DNA of 64,000 nucleotides from Aphelenchoides besseyi (GCA_024699855.1 JAMPIQ010000003.1:124001-188000), one strand, 5' to 3'. Positions 33,185 to 45,478 are shown, numbered from the stretch's first letter. The notes: generated by a model not told the origin, from the letters alone. Translations and numbers: made by a program.

Positions 33185-33914
33185 CGGTAAACGAGAAAAG
33201 ACAGAAAATAAGGGAACGAAAGCAAAACAAAATGACGTCTAACGAACAAAAGTCAGCGCTTTTATATCAAACAAATTGTATGCAAATTTTAATCAAACAT
33301 ATAAATATGTAAATTATTTCGAATTTAATCAAGCACCATTAATCTATGGAAAAAATCAAAAATGCTAATTTCGAATTAGATATCAACTTTATTGAACAAA
33401 GAACATAATCATTGGCAAAATAAATGGAGACGAGAGATGTGACAAATACGTCTTAAGATCGTTGAGCGTAATGGAAAACAGTGCCACGAGTATAAGTGAA
33501 CTCTGAGGTCAACTGGAAGACAGGCAATTGTCGAGAAGATTTGTAAACATATCGAGCATTGCCATCACCGTGAATGTTTTCGTTTTACTTATCGTAGTTA
33601 GCGCTCCTTCAACAAAAACGGACGTCACATAAGTCCTGAACGAAAGAGAATCGAACAGATGAACAGATCTAAAAAATACACGAAATAACGATAAGCAAAA
33701 CTTACCAATGATCTTTTTGCGTTGATGATCGTCCGTTCACGGGTGCTGGCGACAGTCAAGTCGCAAAAGATGAAACAGATTAAAAAATGTTCAATCCAAC
33801 CATAAACTATTGCAAAGTAATCGTACATCTCCTCTCCATATGAGCAGCTCAAATTGAACAAACAAAGACATTCAGCAGAGAATTTAAAACCATTCTCTTC
33901 AATATTCTTTCAGT
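33185..33914. other. Intergenic
   Basis: AT-rich; no exon recognised. Confidence 0.35.
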
Positions 33915-34665
33915 TCAGTTTACATAGAGACGATCAAACACTCGTTTGTGAACGATGTTCTTAATCCAACGATCGTTGTCATTCGTTTTAGGCAAACGAA
34001 CAAAATCAACTGGTTCTTCTTCTTCGGGCATGTACACCTTCAATGAATCCCAAGAGCGTAGCCGAGACAACGCGATATAGAGTTGACCGTGCTCAAACAC
34101 CTGATGCTCCAAATTCAATCCCACTTTTTCAAAAGTCTGACCTTGACTTTTGTAAATTGTCATTGCAAATGCCAACTTCAAAAAGAACTGCTTTCGATTG
34201 AACGAGAACATCCCGTTGTAATCGATCGTGTTGTTGATTCGAGGAATCTTGTGCAGTTCTCCCTTGTAAACACCCGTAAGAATCTTACATTCAACTGAAT
34301 GATTCCTCAGGCCAACAACTATCATGCGTGTTCCATTGCAAAGACCGTCTTCTTGGCACAAATTGCGAAGGAGCATAACGATGGCATTTGTTTTCAATTC
34401 CAACTTATGCGGTGGAAGTGATCCCTCCTTAATAGAATTCAAATACTCGGGCAGTAACAAAGTTCGATCGGTTGTGCTGTCGATATCGGTGACTGAATCG
34501 ATACTCATGTACGATTGAATATCTCCTTTCGATTATCCAAAATCTTTCGGTTGGACTCATTCACACCCACGTGCTTTGAAGTCAAAATTGCTGTATCTCC
34601 CATAAGCTCGAGGTTCTCATTTCTGATCATTTCACCAAAAATCAAATCCTCCAAAATATTGGGAA
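33915..34665 (-). pseudogene. Helitron (Pif1-like) helicase, C-terminal fragment
   Basis: The frame contains LPPHKLELKTNAIVMLLRNL, GLCNGTRMIVV, FAMTIYKSQGQTFEKVGLNL and FEHGQLYIALSRLRSWDSLK. These are the C-terminal motifs V-VI of the Pif1-type helicase carried by Helitrons (the P..LKxGxxVMLLRN, T-I-N/Y-K-S-Q-G-Q and YVALSR blocks). Upstream, NENLELMGDTAILTSKHVGV and VNESNRKILDN continue the helicase in another frame, so a frameshift lies at about 34525-34545. Walker A/B, the Rep domain and terminal CTRR hairpin are absent from this window. It is a dead remnant. Confidence 0.85.
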
Positions 34666-36241
34666 CAATATGTACTTAAAGCAAGATGTCAAATCTGACA
34701 TCAATGTCGGCTTCACAACATTGCATTGACATTAAATGTCATGACTTTAACGCAGCTTTAAGCGGGATTTAATTTGTGTGTACTTTTGTTCAGAACATTT
34801 TTTATCATCAAATCGAAAACTGTAGATCTAGTTTGGTTTTAAGAGAGGAGTTTTACGCCAAAATCAATGACTCTTCAAAATGCGAATTAAGACCTTAAAT
34901 TCGGCACAGTGATGCGAATGAACGTTTCTCATCGAGCTAAGGTTTTTTGATTTTTATAATCCAAGAAGTTTGAAAACGGCGAATTCAAATGTGTGATTTG
35001 CTCAGAAAATCTGAAAAAAGTTTATCGCTCGATTTCTCTACGATGTCTGAACCAAAAGTGCTGTTCGACCACTCATTCAATAGTCCTTTGAAAACTCGAA
35101 AGGCTGCTAAAGGCTTGAAACGGTTCACATACAACCGAGTATCAAGTCTCCGTGGAACGATGGTCACCTGCCGTAAAATGTCAATGCGCTGAGTTCGACT
35201 CGAATGAAGTTGATTAAAAGTTGGAAATAAATTGAGTGTAGTCGAGGTTGTGGTCAGAGACTTCTCAGGTCTACGTACTTTGTTTGGTTTTATTGAAGCC
35301 ACACACGACGTTGAAAGTTCGAAAAGCGATCAATAGACTGTTTGATTGGACTTTCGATTTTAACGATGTTGCGCTCTTGATCGCTATTGCTAGGTGGTTG
35401 TCTAATTGATTCCGAAATAGACTTCCCGTTTAACGACCTCGTAATTCGCGCCGTTAAAACAACTCGTGAGCGACGACCCGGAAAGTCGGCGACGAAGAAT
35501 TTGAATCCAACAGAAAAGCGAAATTTGATGGCCATTGAAGCAATCGGAAAAACAGTTTGTTATTGAAAACTTCAGATCCAAAGCTCAGTTAACAGTTCCG
35601 GAACTATCTGCCATTGAGTTCAGTGGTTTGAAGTTAATCACAAATTTTCTGTAGCAATGAATGTACGTGGTATTCTCAAAACTCTCGAACATGTTCTTGA
35701 TCGAGCATTTAGTTGGCAATTGAATGATTTTCTATGTCTAAAGTCTTGTCATCCGAACCACCGTTTATGGTCTCAAGCAAACAACCTCTCAATTACTAAA
35801 TCCAACAGATACGGTGGTCAAGTCGTCTGACCCGTTTGTTCTAATCGAATTAGCCGGCCGTCCGCGGATTTCCGGAAGTTAAAAAAACAACATTTTCGTT
35901 TTGACCGAATTTCCGAATTCGATTAGCCGAAGGTCCGGGAGTCTAATTAGCAACAGCTACCGTAGCAACGCATTCCACCGGATAATCGACTTTTTGCAAA
36001 TCTTCCGATGAAACCTATTTCAACAGATTGCAAAAAGCTCAAACAAGCAACTGACGTCGCTTCAAAGCTAAAAGTCTCAAGCAGAACTCGAATGACTAGA
36101 AACAGTTTCTTCAACAAACAGTCACTACCTCTTCAGCGCAACTGAGCGACAAAAACGAAAATCGATGAACAGAACAATTCGATTAGTCGGCAGAAAAGCT
36201 GTCGAGTTTGCCAAGAAAGTTAGTCTTTACTGCCGAGTAAA
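34666..36241. other. Intergenic, weak minus-strand frames
   Basis: Minus-strand frames at 34985-35302 and 35290-35535 are basic and might be exons, but they overlap in different frames without a good junction. Near 35850-35950, two related segments carry GCCGTCCGCGGATTTCCGG and GCCGAAGGTCCGG. No gene assigned. Confidence 0.3.
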
Positions 36242-37242
36242 ATGGACATCAACGGTAAACCCCTCCGTCCAATTACTCAGTTGATTTCCGGTTTTAGAGA
36301 AACAAAGATCAACGGAAGAGAAAGAGAAAACGGACGAGTGGCTGCGGAGATTGGATGTGGACGTGAGTTCCAATCAAAAAACCTTCAATTTCGTTTTTCA
36401 GACCGAGAAATTGGACTCCAAACTTCTGGACAAGTTCGTCAAAAATGATATGCGCCAGTTCGAAAGTCCTGAGCTGTTTGCCGCTACGTTGTTGCGGATT
36501 CTGAAAGCCGGAACGCTGATTTCGATCAGCGCCTTCGAGGGTCTTTTGTTTCTGGTTTTGAGTAGAAATTTGTGAGTTTGAGCGTTTCTATCTGTTGACT
36601 TGTTCTTTCAGTGCATTGGATGACCTTTATCAGGAAGCGTACGATCTTCTGAAGCCGACGATTTGCTTTTCAGCCGCCGGAACACAACTTTTCGATCTGA
36701 TCAACACTGCACTCAGTTCTCCGTGAGTTCTCATTTAAAGTTCTTTTCCATTTCTTTAGCTACATTCCCAAATACATGCTCTCAGCTTTCGCCAAGCGAT
36801 TAGCTCGTCTTCTTCTGTGGGCACCTGCCGAATCTCAGCTATTGATCATGACCGTGATGAAGAACATGTTTGTGGCACACGAAGGCGTCTTCGAGCCACT
36901 CGTCAACCGAAAGCAACCAAGTAAGCACTAGTTTTCTTTATATTGCTCATTTCTTTAGTGAGTCTCGATTCTGATCCCTTCGACAACTCCGCAAAACTGC
37001 CCGATTGTCGAGCTGCTGAGTCGTCGCTTTGGGAACTCAAAGCGACACTGAATCACTGGCACATCGGAGTTTCGGATCGATCGAAATTCATTTTTGGTGG
37101 TCGTCCCGATCAACGAGTTCCGATCAAAAGCACCAACATTGTTGAGGAGTTGAAACGAAAACTGAAAATGGAGAAATCCGCTCTTAACACGGTGGTTAAT
37201 TTGAAGCGACTGAACGCGACCGCCGACTTGATTTGCGATTAG
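36242..37242 (+). CDS. NOC4L: Nucleolar complex protein 4 (NOC4/CBF-Mak21 family)
   Basis: The six exons have introns of 40-55 nt. The C-terminal half carries the CBF/Mak21 signature: SPYIPKYMLSAFAKRLARLL, then DSDPFDNSAK, RAAESSLWELKATLNHWHIG and a C-terminal helix. Human NOC4L has the same order (AYLVAAFAKRLARL, DADPYDP, ALESSLWELQALQRHYHPEV). NOC4 with NOP14 works in 40S subunit maturation and export in the nucleolus. The model starts MDINEKQRSTEEKEKTDEWL after a 43-nt intron and totals about 290 residues, against roughly 500 in human. Either the N-terminal region is missing or an upstream exon was not found. Confidence 0.85.
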
Positions 37243-37290
37243 AAAACACACGACTTTGATTGTTAAGTTTATTGTTGGAAATAAAACAAA

Positions 37291-40265
37291 TTAAGAAAAT
37301 TTTGTGGAATTTAAACGTTCGGCCCGATTAAACGAACCCACGGTTTTGGGTGTGCTGGCTGACGGAATTGATGGAATGCCAGTCACCACTTGAACTTCCG
37401 AAGCCCAAACATTGCAGTGATCGCCCTCTTTTGGTCCGTACTTCGAGCCAACGGGACAGTTGAAAGCGGAACGGAAGGCCGGGAAATTTTGCATTGTGCC
37501 CAGAACACGGAATTCTACAAAACCAATGAGTGGGCTTGGAATCTAAACTTACGAGATGGCGAGTGGGGATCAATCAAAACTTGGCGTTGCAATCGAGCGG
37601 CCGATGGATTTGTTTCGCACCAAACTCGCGCGAAACCCTAAAACCTAACAGTCCGAGATTTGGAACGTGAACTCACCAAGAAGAAAAGTTGTTCGGGAGT
37701 GAATTCATTCAACTTGTCATCCGGCAATCGCGGATCATCGCCGTAGAAGTCTTTGTGGGCCTGGTAGGCGTTGTAAGCGACACGAATTCCTAAATAAAAG
37801 TTAAAGCCAACTACCGATTTAGTTCACCCCCATTGTCCGCAATGTTTTCGCCTTGAGTTTGAGTGCCGTCCACATTGAAACCGGGAGTTGGCGAGAACTG
37901 GCTGTATTGATTGACAACACAACTCGCCATGTTGGTGAATCCAGTAGAAGACTGATCATCTAACCACGTTCTCAAACGACCAACTCCATCCCATTGGACT
38001 CCTTCATCGTCAAATCCGTGAGTTAGTTCGTGACCTTGAACATCGTGAATATTCGCTCAAAATCTTCGATTACCTGCGACGACTCCAAATGCACCGTAAT
38101 TTACACTTGCCGGGTAGTTGATGTTGAAAAACGGCTCCTGAACTCAAATTTAATAAGCACTTAACCGTTAAAGTTACCTGCAAGATTCCCAATGGGAAGG
38201 TGATCGAATTGACTTCCGGTTGATACCTGAATATTAGCGGATACTCAAATTTACTTCTTAACAACTCACCACGCATTTACAATACTTGGCGAAGAACCGA
38301 AGTCATCTCTTATCGTCTGATCGGTTACTAGTAAATTTTGCATTTGAATGTAAACCATGAAACGAGTCAACTCGGCAATCACTGTTCTATAGTCGGAACT
38401 CATGTCGATGTTCAAGTTCTTGTAGTAGTCTTCTAACTTCTGATCATCAGTAATCCACGATGGATATCCCATGTTGCGCGTCAGATATTTGATTTTGTCG
38501 TAAGCACCGCTCTTTGTATTATCAGTCATCCAACTCAACTGATCCAACTGATTCTGGAAACCCTCCAAAACCTTCGCAGTAATCAAAGCCACGTGATCGC
38601 GCAGTTCTTTTCGTTGATCCTCGGTTGGTAACAATTCGTCCAAAAAGAATCTGAAAGAAATTAAAACTGCCACTCAACAACAACCTACCGTCCATTGATA
38701 TAAGCCAAATAGCCAGCATTTTCTTCAGCACACGCCCCTTCGATAGCCGAATCGTTGTCGCCAACTTCTTCCGGATGTCGTGGTGGCAATCGGCGCCAAT
38801 GATTTAATCTTTTTCGACCCAAATGTCCGGTTTTTTGCCTCAACCAACCATCCGCAACGTTGTTGTAGTTTTCGGGCACCAAATCGGATCGATCGACAAG
38901 TAGACGAAAGTAAAAGTAATTGTAGATTGTTCGTACATCCACGGTATTCAAGTAGTCTGTGAGTTTCTTGAGTTGATCCATCTCTTGGAAAATGACTTTG
39001 TAGTTCGGATCTTTCAGCACAATATCACGAGCTTCTTGCGAAGCAAAGTTCATAGCCAACTGGATATAGGTAGCAAAATTGATGAGTTTGAATCGATTGT
39101 TGGCATCGGCTATTCTCATTGGATTGTACATTCTGGAAATCGTAAGATTATTCCGCCAATCAGTAAATGTTACCGTGTGTAATTGCGACGTTGCACTTCA
39201 GGACTATTGATCTCTTTGGCAATGTGCAATTCCATATCAGCAATTGCCTGTATGTCTTTGGCCATTTGGTTTTTGTCGAGAGTTACACCAAGCTTATTAG
39301 CCACGTATCTCAGAACTTTTTCCGACTTGTTTACGTAACCATCTTTGAATACATCCCATGCTTTGATGTAGTATGTGTCCGGATACAAAAGCGAGGTTTG
39401 ATCGATAAGAACAGCGTATGGCCGCTCGTTTTTGTCTGATGGATGTTTCCTTAATTCACAATCAGAACATATGCTTTAACTGCTTACTCACCAGTTGGTA
39501 TCGACACCCAAACTTACGAAGGTGTCTATTAGGTAGGTGCCACTCAAAACGCCCACAGCTTTTGCCATCTGCTCAGCCGTCGGTCTCGCTCCCGACCAAT
39601 TCGGAGTGAAGAGCGGAAAGCCGATTCCGGCCTTAGATTTGTAGTCGTTGTAAATTCCAATGATTACTTGACCATCTCCGTGAATTTGTTTCGGATCTTT
39701 GTACGCTTCAATGCATTTTTTAAAGTGATAAGCAGCTTCTTTTCCGATTTTCGTCTTCTGCAACTGCACGATCAGTTTATTCGGTTCGCTAAGCAAACCT
39801 GATCCTTCTTTGCTCCCGCAGCAACGTGAGCCATGTTCGTATTTTCGACAATAGAGAAGCTCATCGGTTCTTTGTAGGAACCACAAGTGTACCTAAAAAG
39901 CGAGTTGAAATTCAACGACAACTAACTTACATGAAAAAGTCGTCGCAGGGATCGAATGTAGTGTTGATCGAGGCTTTGAGAGTGTCGATGTACGCTTTGA
40001 AGGCCGTCGTTTTGTCACCACCGGGACTCAACATAGCCGGCCGTTTGATATTCAAATCGTTCTTTTCAGCACCGCCCGTTGCTCCTGAAGAATTCCCACG
40101 TGATTGAACCTCGATCCTCCATCATCTCTTACCATCACCTCCTTTACCTCCAGAATTCGACTGGTAAACTTTGATTAAGATCGCAATGGAAACGCCCAAG
40201 ACAACGAACGATACGATCAACGTAACGAACAACAGCGCTATCCGCAACACCTTGGATCCCGCCAT
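37291..40265 (-). CDS. Neprilysin-type M13 zinc metallopeptidase (type II membrane protein)
   Basis: The gene has about nine exons. The N-terminus [20 protein letters not shown] forms a single signal-anchor helix (residues ~7-35) after a very short cytosolic tail, as in NEP/ECE proteins. The ectodomain carries CDDFF (about 39925-39945), NAFYNPEMN-type sequence, the zinc motif [11 protein letters not shown] (about 38005-38035) and GENIADNGG (about 37825-37855), whose Glu is the third zinc ligand. It cleaves extracellular peptides; C. elegans has an expanded set used in neuropeptide turnover. M13 enzymes normally end in CxVW. Here CNVW (about 37402-37413) is followed by 37 further residues ending LNSTKFS. 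Introns are 40-60 nt. Confidence 0.92.
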
Positions 40266-41062
40266 TTCGAGTCGCCAACTACAATTCGATTCAGCGCCTT
40301 CTGAGCGACAATTTTTTTGATGACAACCAAAACTCAACTGACGATCTTTCGTTCCGCAATTTCACTGATAACTTGCATTCCGTGGGATTAAGTTTTATAA
40401 CGAAATGAAGTTGGTTAACGACTCGACACTGATAAGCGACTGCAGGAGTCTTTCGAGTTATCACTAATCGACATTCTTGTTGCTCCAAATTCGTTCCTTT
40501 TTCTCGAACAAAAACTTATATAACACCCACAAAGTTTCTTACGAAGTTTGTTACACACTCAAAAAACTTCAAATCAGAACCGTGTAAGTTGCTTCATTCC
40601 GTTGTTCACCGACCCTCGCTTTTCTTATCACAAACAACGCGTCCAAAGCGCAATCTCAAAACCGAAACTCAACACGTCATTCAATCTCTTCGTAAGCTTT
40701 TGATCGGCATGTAACTGAAATTGATGATTAAGAACGATGTTTGGCCTCCGGTTTATGATTTCGGTTTCCGATCAAAACTTTACAACAAACCTATCAGTTA
40801 AGGTCATATGACTTCTCCGATGAATCCTCTCAAAAAGTTTAGTTCTTAACGTACTCACAAGCTACAAAAGTGAACTCTTCAACGAATTGACCACGAAGCT
40901 GACGATTACCATTTAAGATCCTGAAAAGATGTCGATCGTTATTTCTTCTTGCTCTCCACCTCAACCAATTCAAATTTCGAAAAAATGAACCGCATACCAA
41001 ATTTGCATCGGATTTGTTGTCGCAGCTGCAGAAAACTCATTCCGACCTTCTAGTTTAGCGAC
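40266..41062. other. Intergenic, upstream of the M13 peptidase and of the small TM gene
   Basis: No gene recognised. TTATATAAC near 40516 may be a TATA-like element. Confidence 0.35.
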
Positions 41063-41677
41063 ATGGCCGACGATTTGTTTGTTGGCTTTCTTGTAGGCGC
41101 TTCGTAAGTTTTGATTCACAGGTTCAACTTCCTTTCTTCAGATCTTCACTTATTATAAATGCCATTGCTGTCGGTGTTTACTTTTTTTTATTCGCCAGGT
41201 GCGTTTCAAGTTGTCTTAAGAAGATTCTCAAGTTTCAGTCAAAAGTCGATAGTACCGTTTCAATGCCTACCCATGTCATGATCTCAAAGCAAACATCCAA
41301 AGAGGCCACAAATCGTAAAGTCAAAACTCTTGAAGATGCACAAGAAAAAGTAAGTTTTCTGTCCACTATCGTTTCATTGTTCTGTACAGGAGAACGACGT
41401 TCATCAACTAATGTCCAAGTCGCCACAACTCGCACCAGCTTGCTCACCAAAACGTCGTCGTTCCATCATGAAGATGCCGGAAGAAGATCAAATGATGGAA
41501 AAAAGGAAATTCGTGGTGAAGGCGCCGGAGCAGAACAAACGATCAACATCGTTCGAACCAGCCCAATCGTCGCACAAAGAAAACAAACGAAATCCGACGT
41601 GTGAGCCAACAATCAGCTTAAATTTGAAAATACCATTCAACAACAAAACTTCCACCGATGAACAGTCCATTCAGTGA
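41063..41677 (+). CDS. Small single-pass membrane protein with basic cytosolic tail
   Basis: The exons are joined by introns at about 41104-41142, 41200-41238 and 41350-41389. The protein starts MADDLFVGFLVGASSSLIIN and runs into AIAVGVYFFLFA, one clear membrane helix (residues ~6-35). A hydrophilic tail of about 130 residues follows, with a short coiled-coil-like stretch (SKEATNRKVKTLEDAQEK) and a basic Pro/Lys-rich part (SPKRRRSIMKMPEEDQMMEK). The tail position suggests it faces the cytosol. AATAAA lies at about 41704. Family not recognised. Confidence 0.55.
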
Positions 41678-41950
41678 ACTTTGTGTTGTAGAAAATGAAT
41701 TAGAAATAAAAGTCTTTTGAACAGAAAATCTACTCATATTTTCTAACAGCGCAATCGGTTGGTTTGGTTTCTTTTGTTGCTCTCGATTCTGATTTCTGTA
41801 AAAGGTTGACAAGCACATTATTAGAATTACGTAGACACCAACGAATTTGCCCGTCGGCTCACTATTTAGCCATCACAAAGAAGTATACTCGAAAATTGCT
41901 GCAATTTGAGGTCACGACTTAAACTATAAAATAACTCAAAACTTATCTCT

Positions 41951-42391
41951 ATAACTAAATTGCATGAACATTGCAAAGACTAAACATAGTTAGTAGAAAC
42001 AATTGACTTGAAAATGTAACAGAAAAGAATGTCAACTATCAGACATCAACCTCCGAGAAGTCAACTTCCATCGACTGTACCTCGAGAACTACTGACTACG
42101 AAAGACTGTGATTAACCGAACAATAACAGACACTAGTGAACTCAAAACCACGTGAATATCAACAGAATCCAATCGGCCAATGAGCCAAAATACACAACAC
42201 CGCCCATTCCCTTGTACGACACGTCCATCGCGCAAATCGATGTAGTTCGGAGATTTTGGCAACACCCGACGGTTATATTACATCAATAAGAAGCCCAAAA
42301 GTCTGGCTATTGATTGTGTTCAAACTCGTAGCCAGCGGATAACTGAGGAAGAAATGAGAGCTCTTCAAAGTCAAAGAATTTGTCAAAAATC
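41951..42391 (+). repeat. Dispersed repeat, copy B (inverted partner of copy C)
   Basis: 441 bp, almost identical to the reverse complement of 48683-49125 and related to 29743-29991. Near its right end it can be read as KKPKSLAIDCVQTRSQRITE, which resembles the ...TRSQ... linker found in Ty3/gypsy-like polyproteins. This suggests retrotransposon origin; that is an inference. Confidence 0.88.
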
Positions 42392-42594
42392 ATCGAAAAT
42401 TGGGTCCTGCAAAGTGAATATAAAACAACAGTAGTTGATCTCAATTGCTCTAATTTGCAGGAACAACTATATGATATTCGATCAATAAGTGTTGTAAATT
42501 GTAGATCAGTCGGTTAATAAATGCAGAAGTCGAACGCATCATCTATAGCTCGAAATCCATCCATCCAATCCAAATCAAAAAAGCTAGAACAGTT

Positions 42595-42624
42595 TGTCTG
42601 TCTGTCTGTCTGTCCGTCTGTGTG
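42595..42624. repeat. TGTC microsatellite
   Basis: About five to seven TGTC units with two imperfect ones, ending TGTGTG. Confidence 0.9.
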
Positions 42625-42706
42625 CGACCGATTTTCTCCGCGTTTATTTTCGAATGAAAAACAGAGTGCGATTCATGCCAATTTGCCTTCCTCTTTTCAC
42701 TCTCCA

Positions 42707-43349
42707 ATGGAAACAAACTCGGCTCGCTTATGCAAAATTACGACTGAACCCCGAAAATCAAAAATGAATATGGAAATTTACATCAAATCAACGCAACTTC
42801 CGTCGTCTTCACCAATCCAAAGCCGCGACTCTTCAATCCGCATCGGTAAGTCATTTTCTTTTTACTTCCTACTAATCATCGTCTGTTTGCAGATTTGGAC
42901 TGGATCGCTTCATCGCCCGCATCTTCTACAGTCGGCGCACTAAATTCGGCAAGTCCATTTTACTCTTCGTTCCTTACTTCTTTCGCTTTTAGATTATAGT
43001 TCTAACTCTCTTTTATCTCAACAACCATCAGCCGACTTCATCAACGGGCAGCCGGAGTGCAACGGTAAGCTCTCTTCTACTCCTCAGCTTCCACTCATCT
43101 TTCATTTCAGTTACAAAAGTCGCAGTGTCTTCGATCAATGCGCGTGGCTGTCCTCGAAACTATTCGAGTTTCCAAATGGTAAACGGCTTTTGCTTTACCT
43201 CAGTTAACACCTCCCTTTAGTCATCGGACCTTGAAATCGAGAACGAAACCGAACAATCGCGATTCTTTTTTTCGCCCGATGTGCCGTCTGTTATCTTCTT
43301 TCTTCATAAACTCTTTTCTTTATCTTTAAATTTTCTTAAACAAAGCTAA
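42707..43349 (+). CDS. Unrecognised multi-exon protein
   Basis: The five putative exons read METNSARLCKITTEPRKSKM, then DLDWIASSPASSTVGALNS, SLLSQQPSADFINGQPECN, VTKVAVSSINARGCPRNYSS and SSDLEIENETEQSRFFFSPD, ending in a hydrophobic tail. Introns of about 40-50 nt have GTAAGT or GTAAGC donors. The second donor would be GCAAGT (a GC-AG intron at about 42951-42992), and its phase is uncertain. Ser-rich and partly acidic, low complexity. No domain recognised. Confidence 0.4.
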
Positions 43350-43382
43350 ACCCAAGTATGTTTAATGGTTGCTCATTATGTA

Positions 43383-44184
43383 TTAAGGTGTAAAAAAGTT
43401 TTTGCACTCCAATTTGCATGACTGACCAAAAGCGCATTTGAATAATAACAACTGATTTATTATTCAACAACTCAATCGCAAAAATCTCCGTCGAATGTGA
43501 TGACTTGTTCCCAGCGATCAACAAGCTTTTCGATTCCTCTTCTAAAGAAGTCGCCTTCCAAAGTCTTTAAATCAAAGAAGTCTCAAACAACAAATTCATC
43601 TTCGGCTTGCAAATGAAGATGTACTGTGTGGTGCGAGCAGCCAAGATCTTCCGCTAGCATGCGAGTAGACATTGTGGGATTTTCTTCAACTTTTCGTTTG
43701 AGATCCTCCGTATTCACTTCTTGCGGGCGAGCGGAACGATTCGCGTCCTTCAGTCTCATCCCTTCACCTTCAAACGTCTTGTACCAATTGAAGACGGTTC
43801 TTCGAGACGTCCTTGTTCCGTAGTGTTGTGTACTGAGCGCACTCGCATTGCGCCCCGCCCATTTAGTTATTCGACCGCGGACTATTGTCAGCCATTCGCG
43901 GATCTGTTTTTAATCGTTGTGTTTTTTGTGGCTCTTATTTTTCACCCAATAAAGACCCCCGTCAAGTATTCATCGGGACACAACACGTAGTATTCTCGAA
44001 TTTTGGCTGCCACTTCGGTAAACGGAACCCCTTGCAGCCATTGGAAGTGCAGCAAAAGACGGATCTGCTCGCGTTTGATGATCATCGCACAAAATGAGAG
44101 CGAAAATCGAGGGTTTTGCATTTTCGACAATTTTATTTTAGGCAAGACTAATTCGGCGAGTGAAAAAACTTTTTTACACCTTAA
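43383..44184 (-). mobile_element. Mariner-like transposon, internally deleted
   Basis: Terminal inverted repeats start TTAAGGTGTAAAAAAGTTTT at both ends (about 26 of 27 bases match) and are flanked by TA at 43381-43382 and 44185-44186. The minus strand retains both ends of a mariner transposase: an N-terminal piece KREQIRLLLHFQWLQGVPFT near 44050-44100, and a C-terminal piece, read with frame slips, matching FFRRGIEKLVDRWEQVITFD near 43500-43560. The catalytic DDD core has been lost, so 802 bp remain of an expected ~1.3 kb. Confidence 0.88.
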
Positions 44185-45478
44185 TATCAACGTTCGAGTT
44201 CCAGTGATATGATCTGAACATTACGAGAAGATAGTATTGATCATTTTGTGGTCTTAAATTGTGATAGGATTGTGTAGTTGGTTTCAGTTTGCGAAAATGA
44301 TCATGAAAGTTTAGTTTGCGTCATCCATAAACTTAACAAATGATCTAATTTCCCACTAAAAACTACTCTTTAGATTATGTTTGTTTAATTTAGTTCTTAC
44401 TTGCATTCAACAACGGGAACGACGGCCACTTGTTCTGTCTAAGAACACACAAATAAATTCCGCTACACATGGATGCCAGTTACTATAAGATCGAAAACAT
44501 TCATTCTGTAGCAGCTACAGAATCTCGAAAGCTTTATTTTTTGATTTCGATAACTTGAGTTGTTGAAGTCTACTGATCAAATTGAACGTTCACATTCTTT
44601 TGTTATTCCGCAGCGTCAAACGTTCACAACAAGCGAGTGAGCAATTTGTTCATTTCAAGCTTATTCCGGTCGTCTTATTTAACAATGATTGTAGGTCCTT
44701 ATCTGTTGTTTTGTAAGCGCTGATTACACTTAAACAAGCAAATTGCATTTGAATCCACGATTGAAATCCATCATTCAACAGCTGAACTGGTCAGCAAAAG
44801 CACTCAAAAGCAAAAGAAATCGGAGGCCAAAAGCAGCTCGGACGGCAGTTCCGGTCCGGTGGTCGCCGATCGAACGACCGCAGACTCCAACTGCCAACAA
44901 AAACACGGGCGACTATATCGGTGGAAAAAAACCAGGTGGTTACATTTATCGGCTTTAGCTCACGAATTCACAACTTGTTTGAAGTAATCGACCGAAGTTT
45001 CCACTTCGTTCTCATCGGGTGTCATCATGTTGAGTCGAAAAATAGTTTCCCACTCGCGCATTTCTTTCACGAGCTCCGGAAGTTCTGCAAAAGGAGCACA
45101 TTTGAGAAAAAGACGTGAATCGTCGATCAGTTATTGAGCGCTGATTGAATGGGAAGTTAAGATTACTGACCACTTGATCATAAAGTCCAGCTTTTACTTG
45201 CAAAGATTATGGTTGATGTCAAGCCAAATTTCTTGAACTTTCAAACTCGGCAGTTTCGCATGATCAATTCTGTGAGAACGGGATCAATTATTGTTCCCGT
45301 TCGAAAATAAAAAGCAAACAATGTTTGCACCGGTGATCTCTATCATTGGTCTTTAAATGTGCTCTTACGTTTCGTTGTCGTTTGTCTCGAAATAAATCCA
45401 CTTTTTGAGCCCGAGAAACGGAAATTGTTTGCATTTGTAGCGTCATGATGAGTCGGAAATTCGGTTTATAAGCACGTA
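44185..45478. other. Intergenic with a weak plus-strand frame
   Basis: At about 44745-44986 a frame reads LVSKSTQKQKKSEAKSSSDG and QQKHGRLYRWKKTRW, possibly an exon; no start or partner exon was found. The rest is AT-rich. Confidence 0.3.

Larger units (their letters stand above)
41678..42706. other. Intergenic containing repeat B and a microsatellite
   Basis: Apart from repeat B (41951-42391) and the TGTC tract at about 42595-42624, no gene is seen. Confidence 0.4.

Noticed and set aside
42595..42624. CRISPR-like or functional repeat array
   Set aside because: Simple TGTC microsatellite without spacers.
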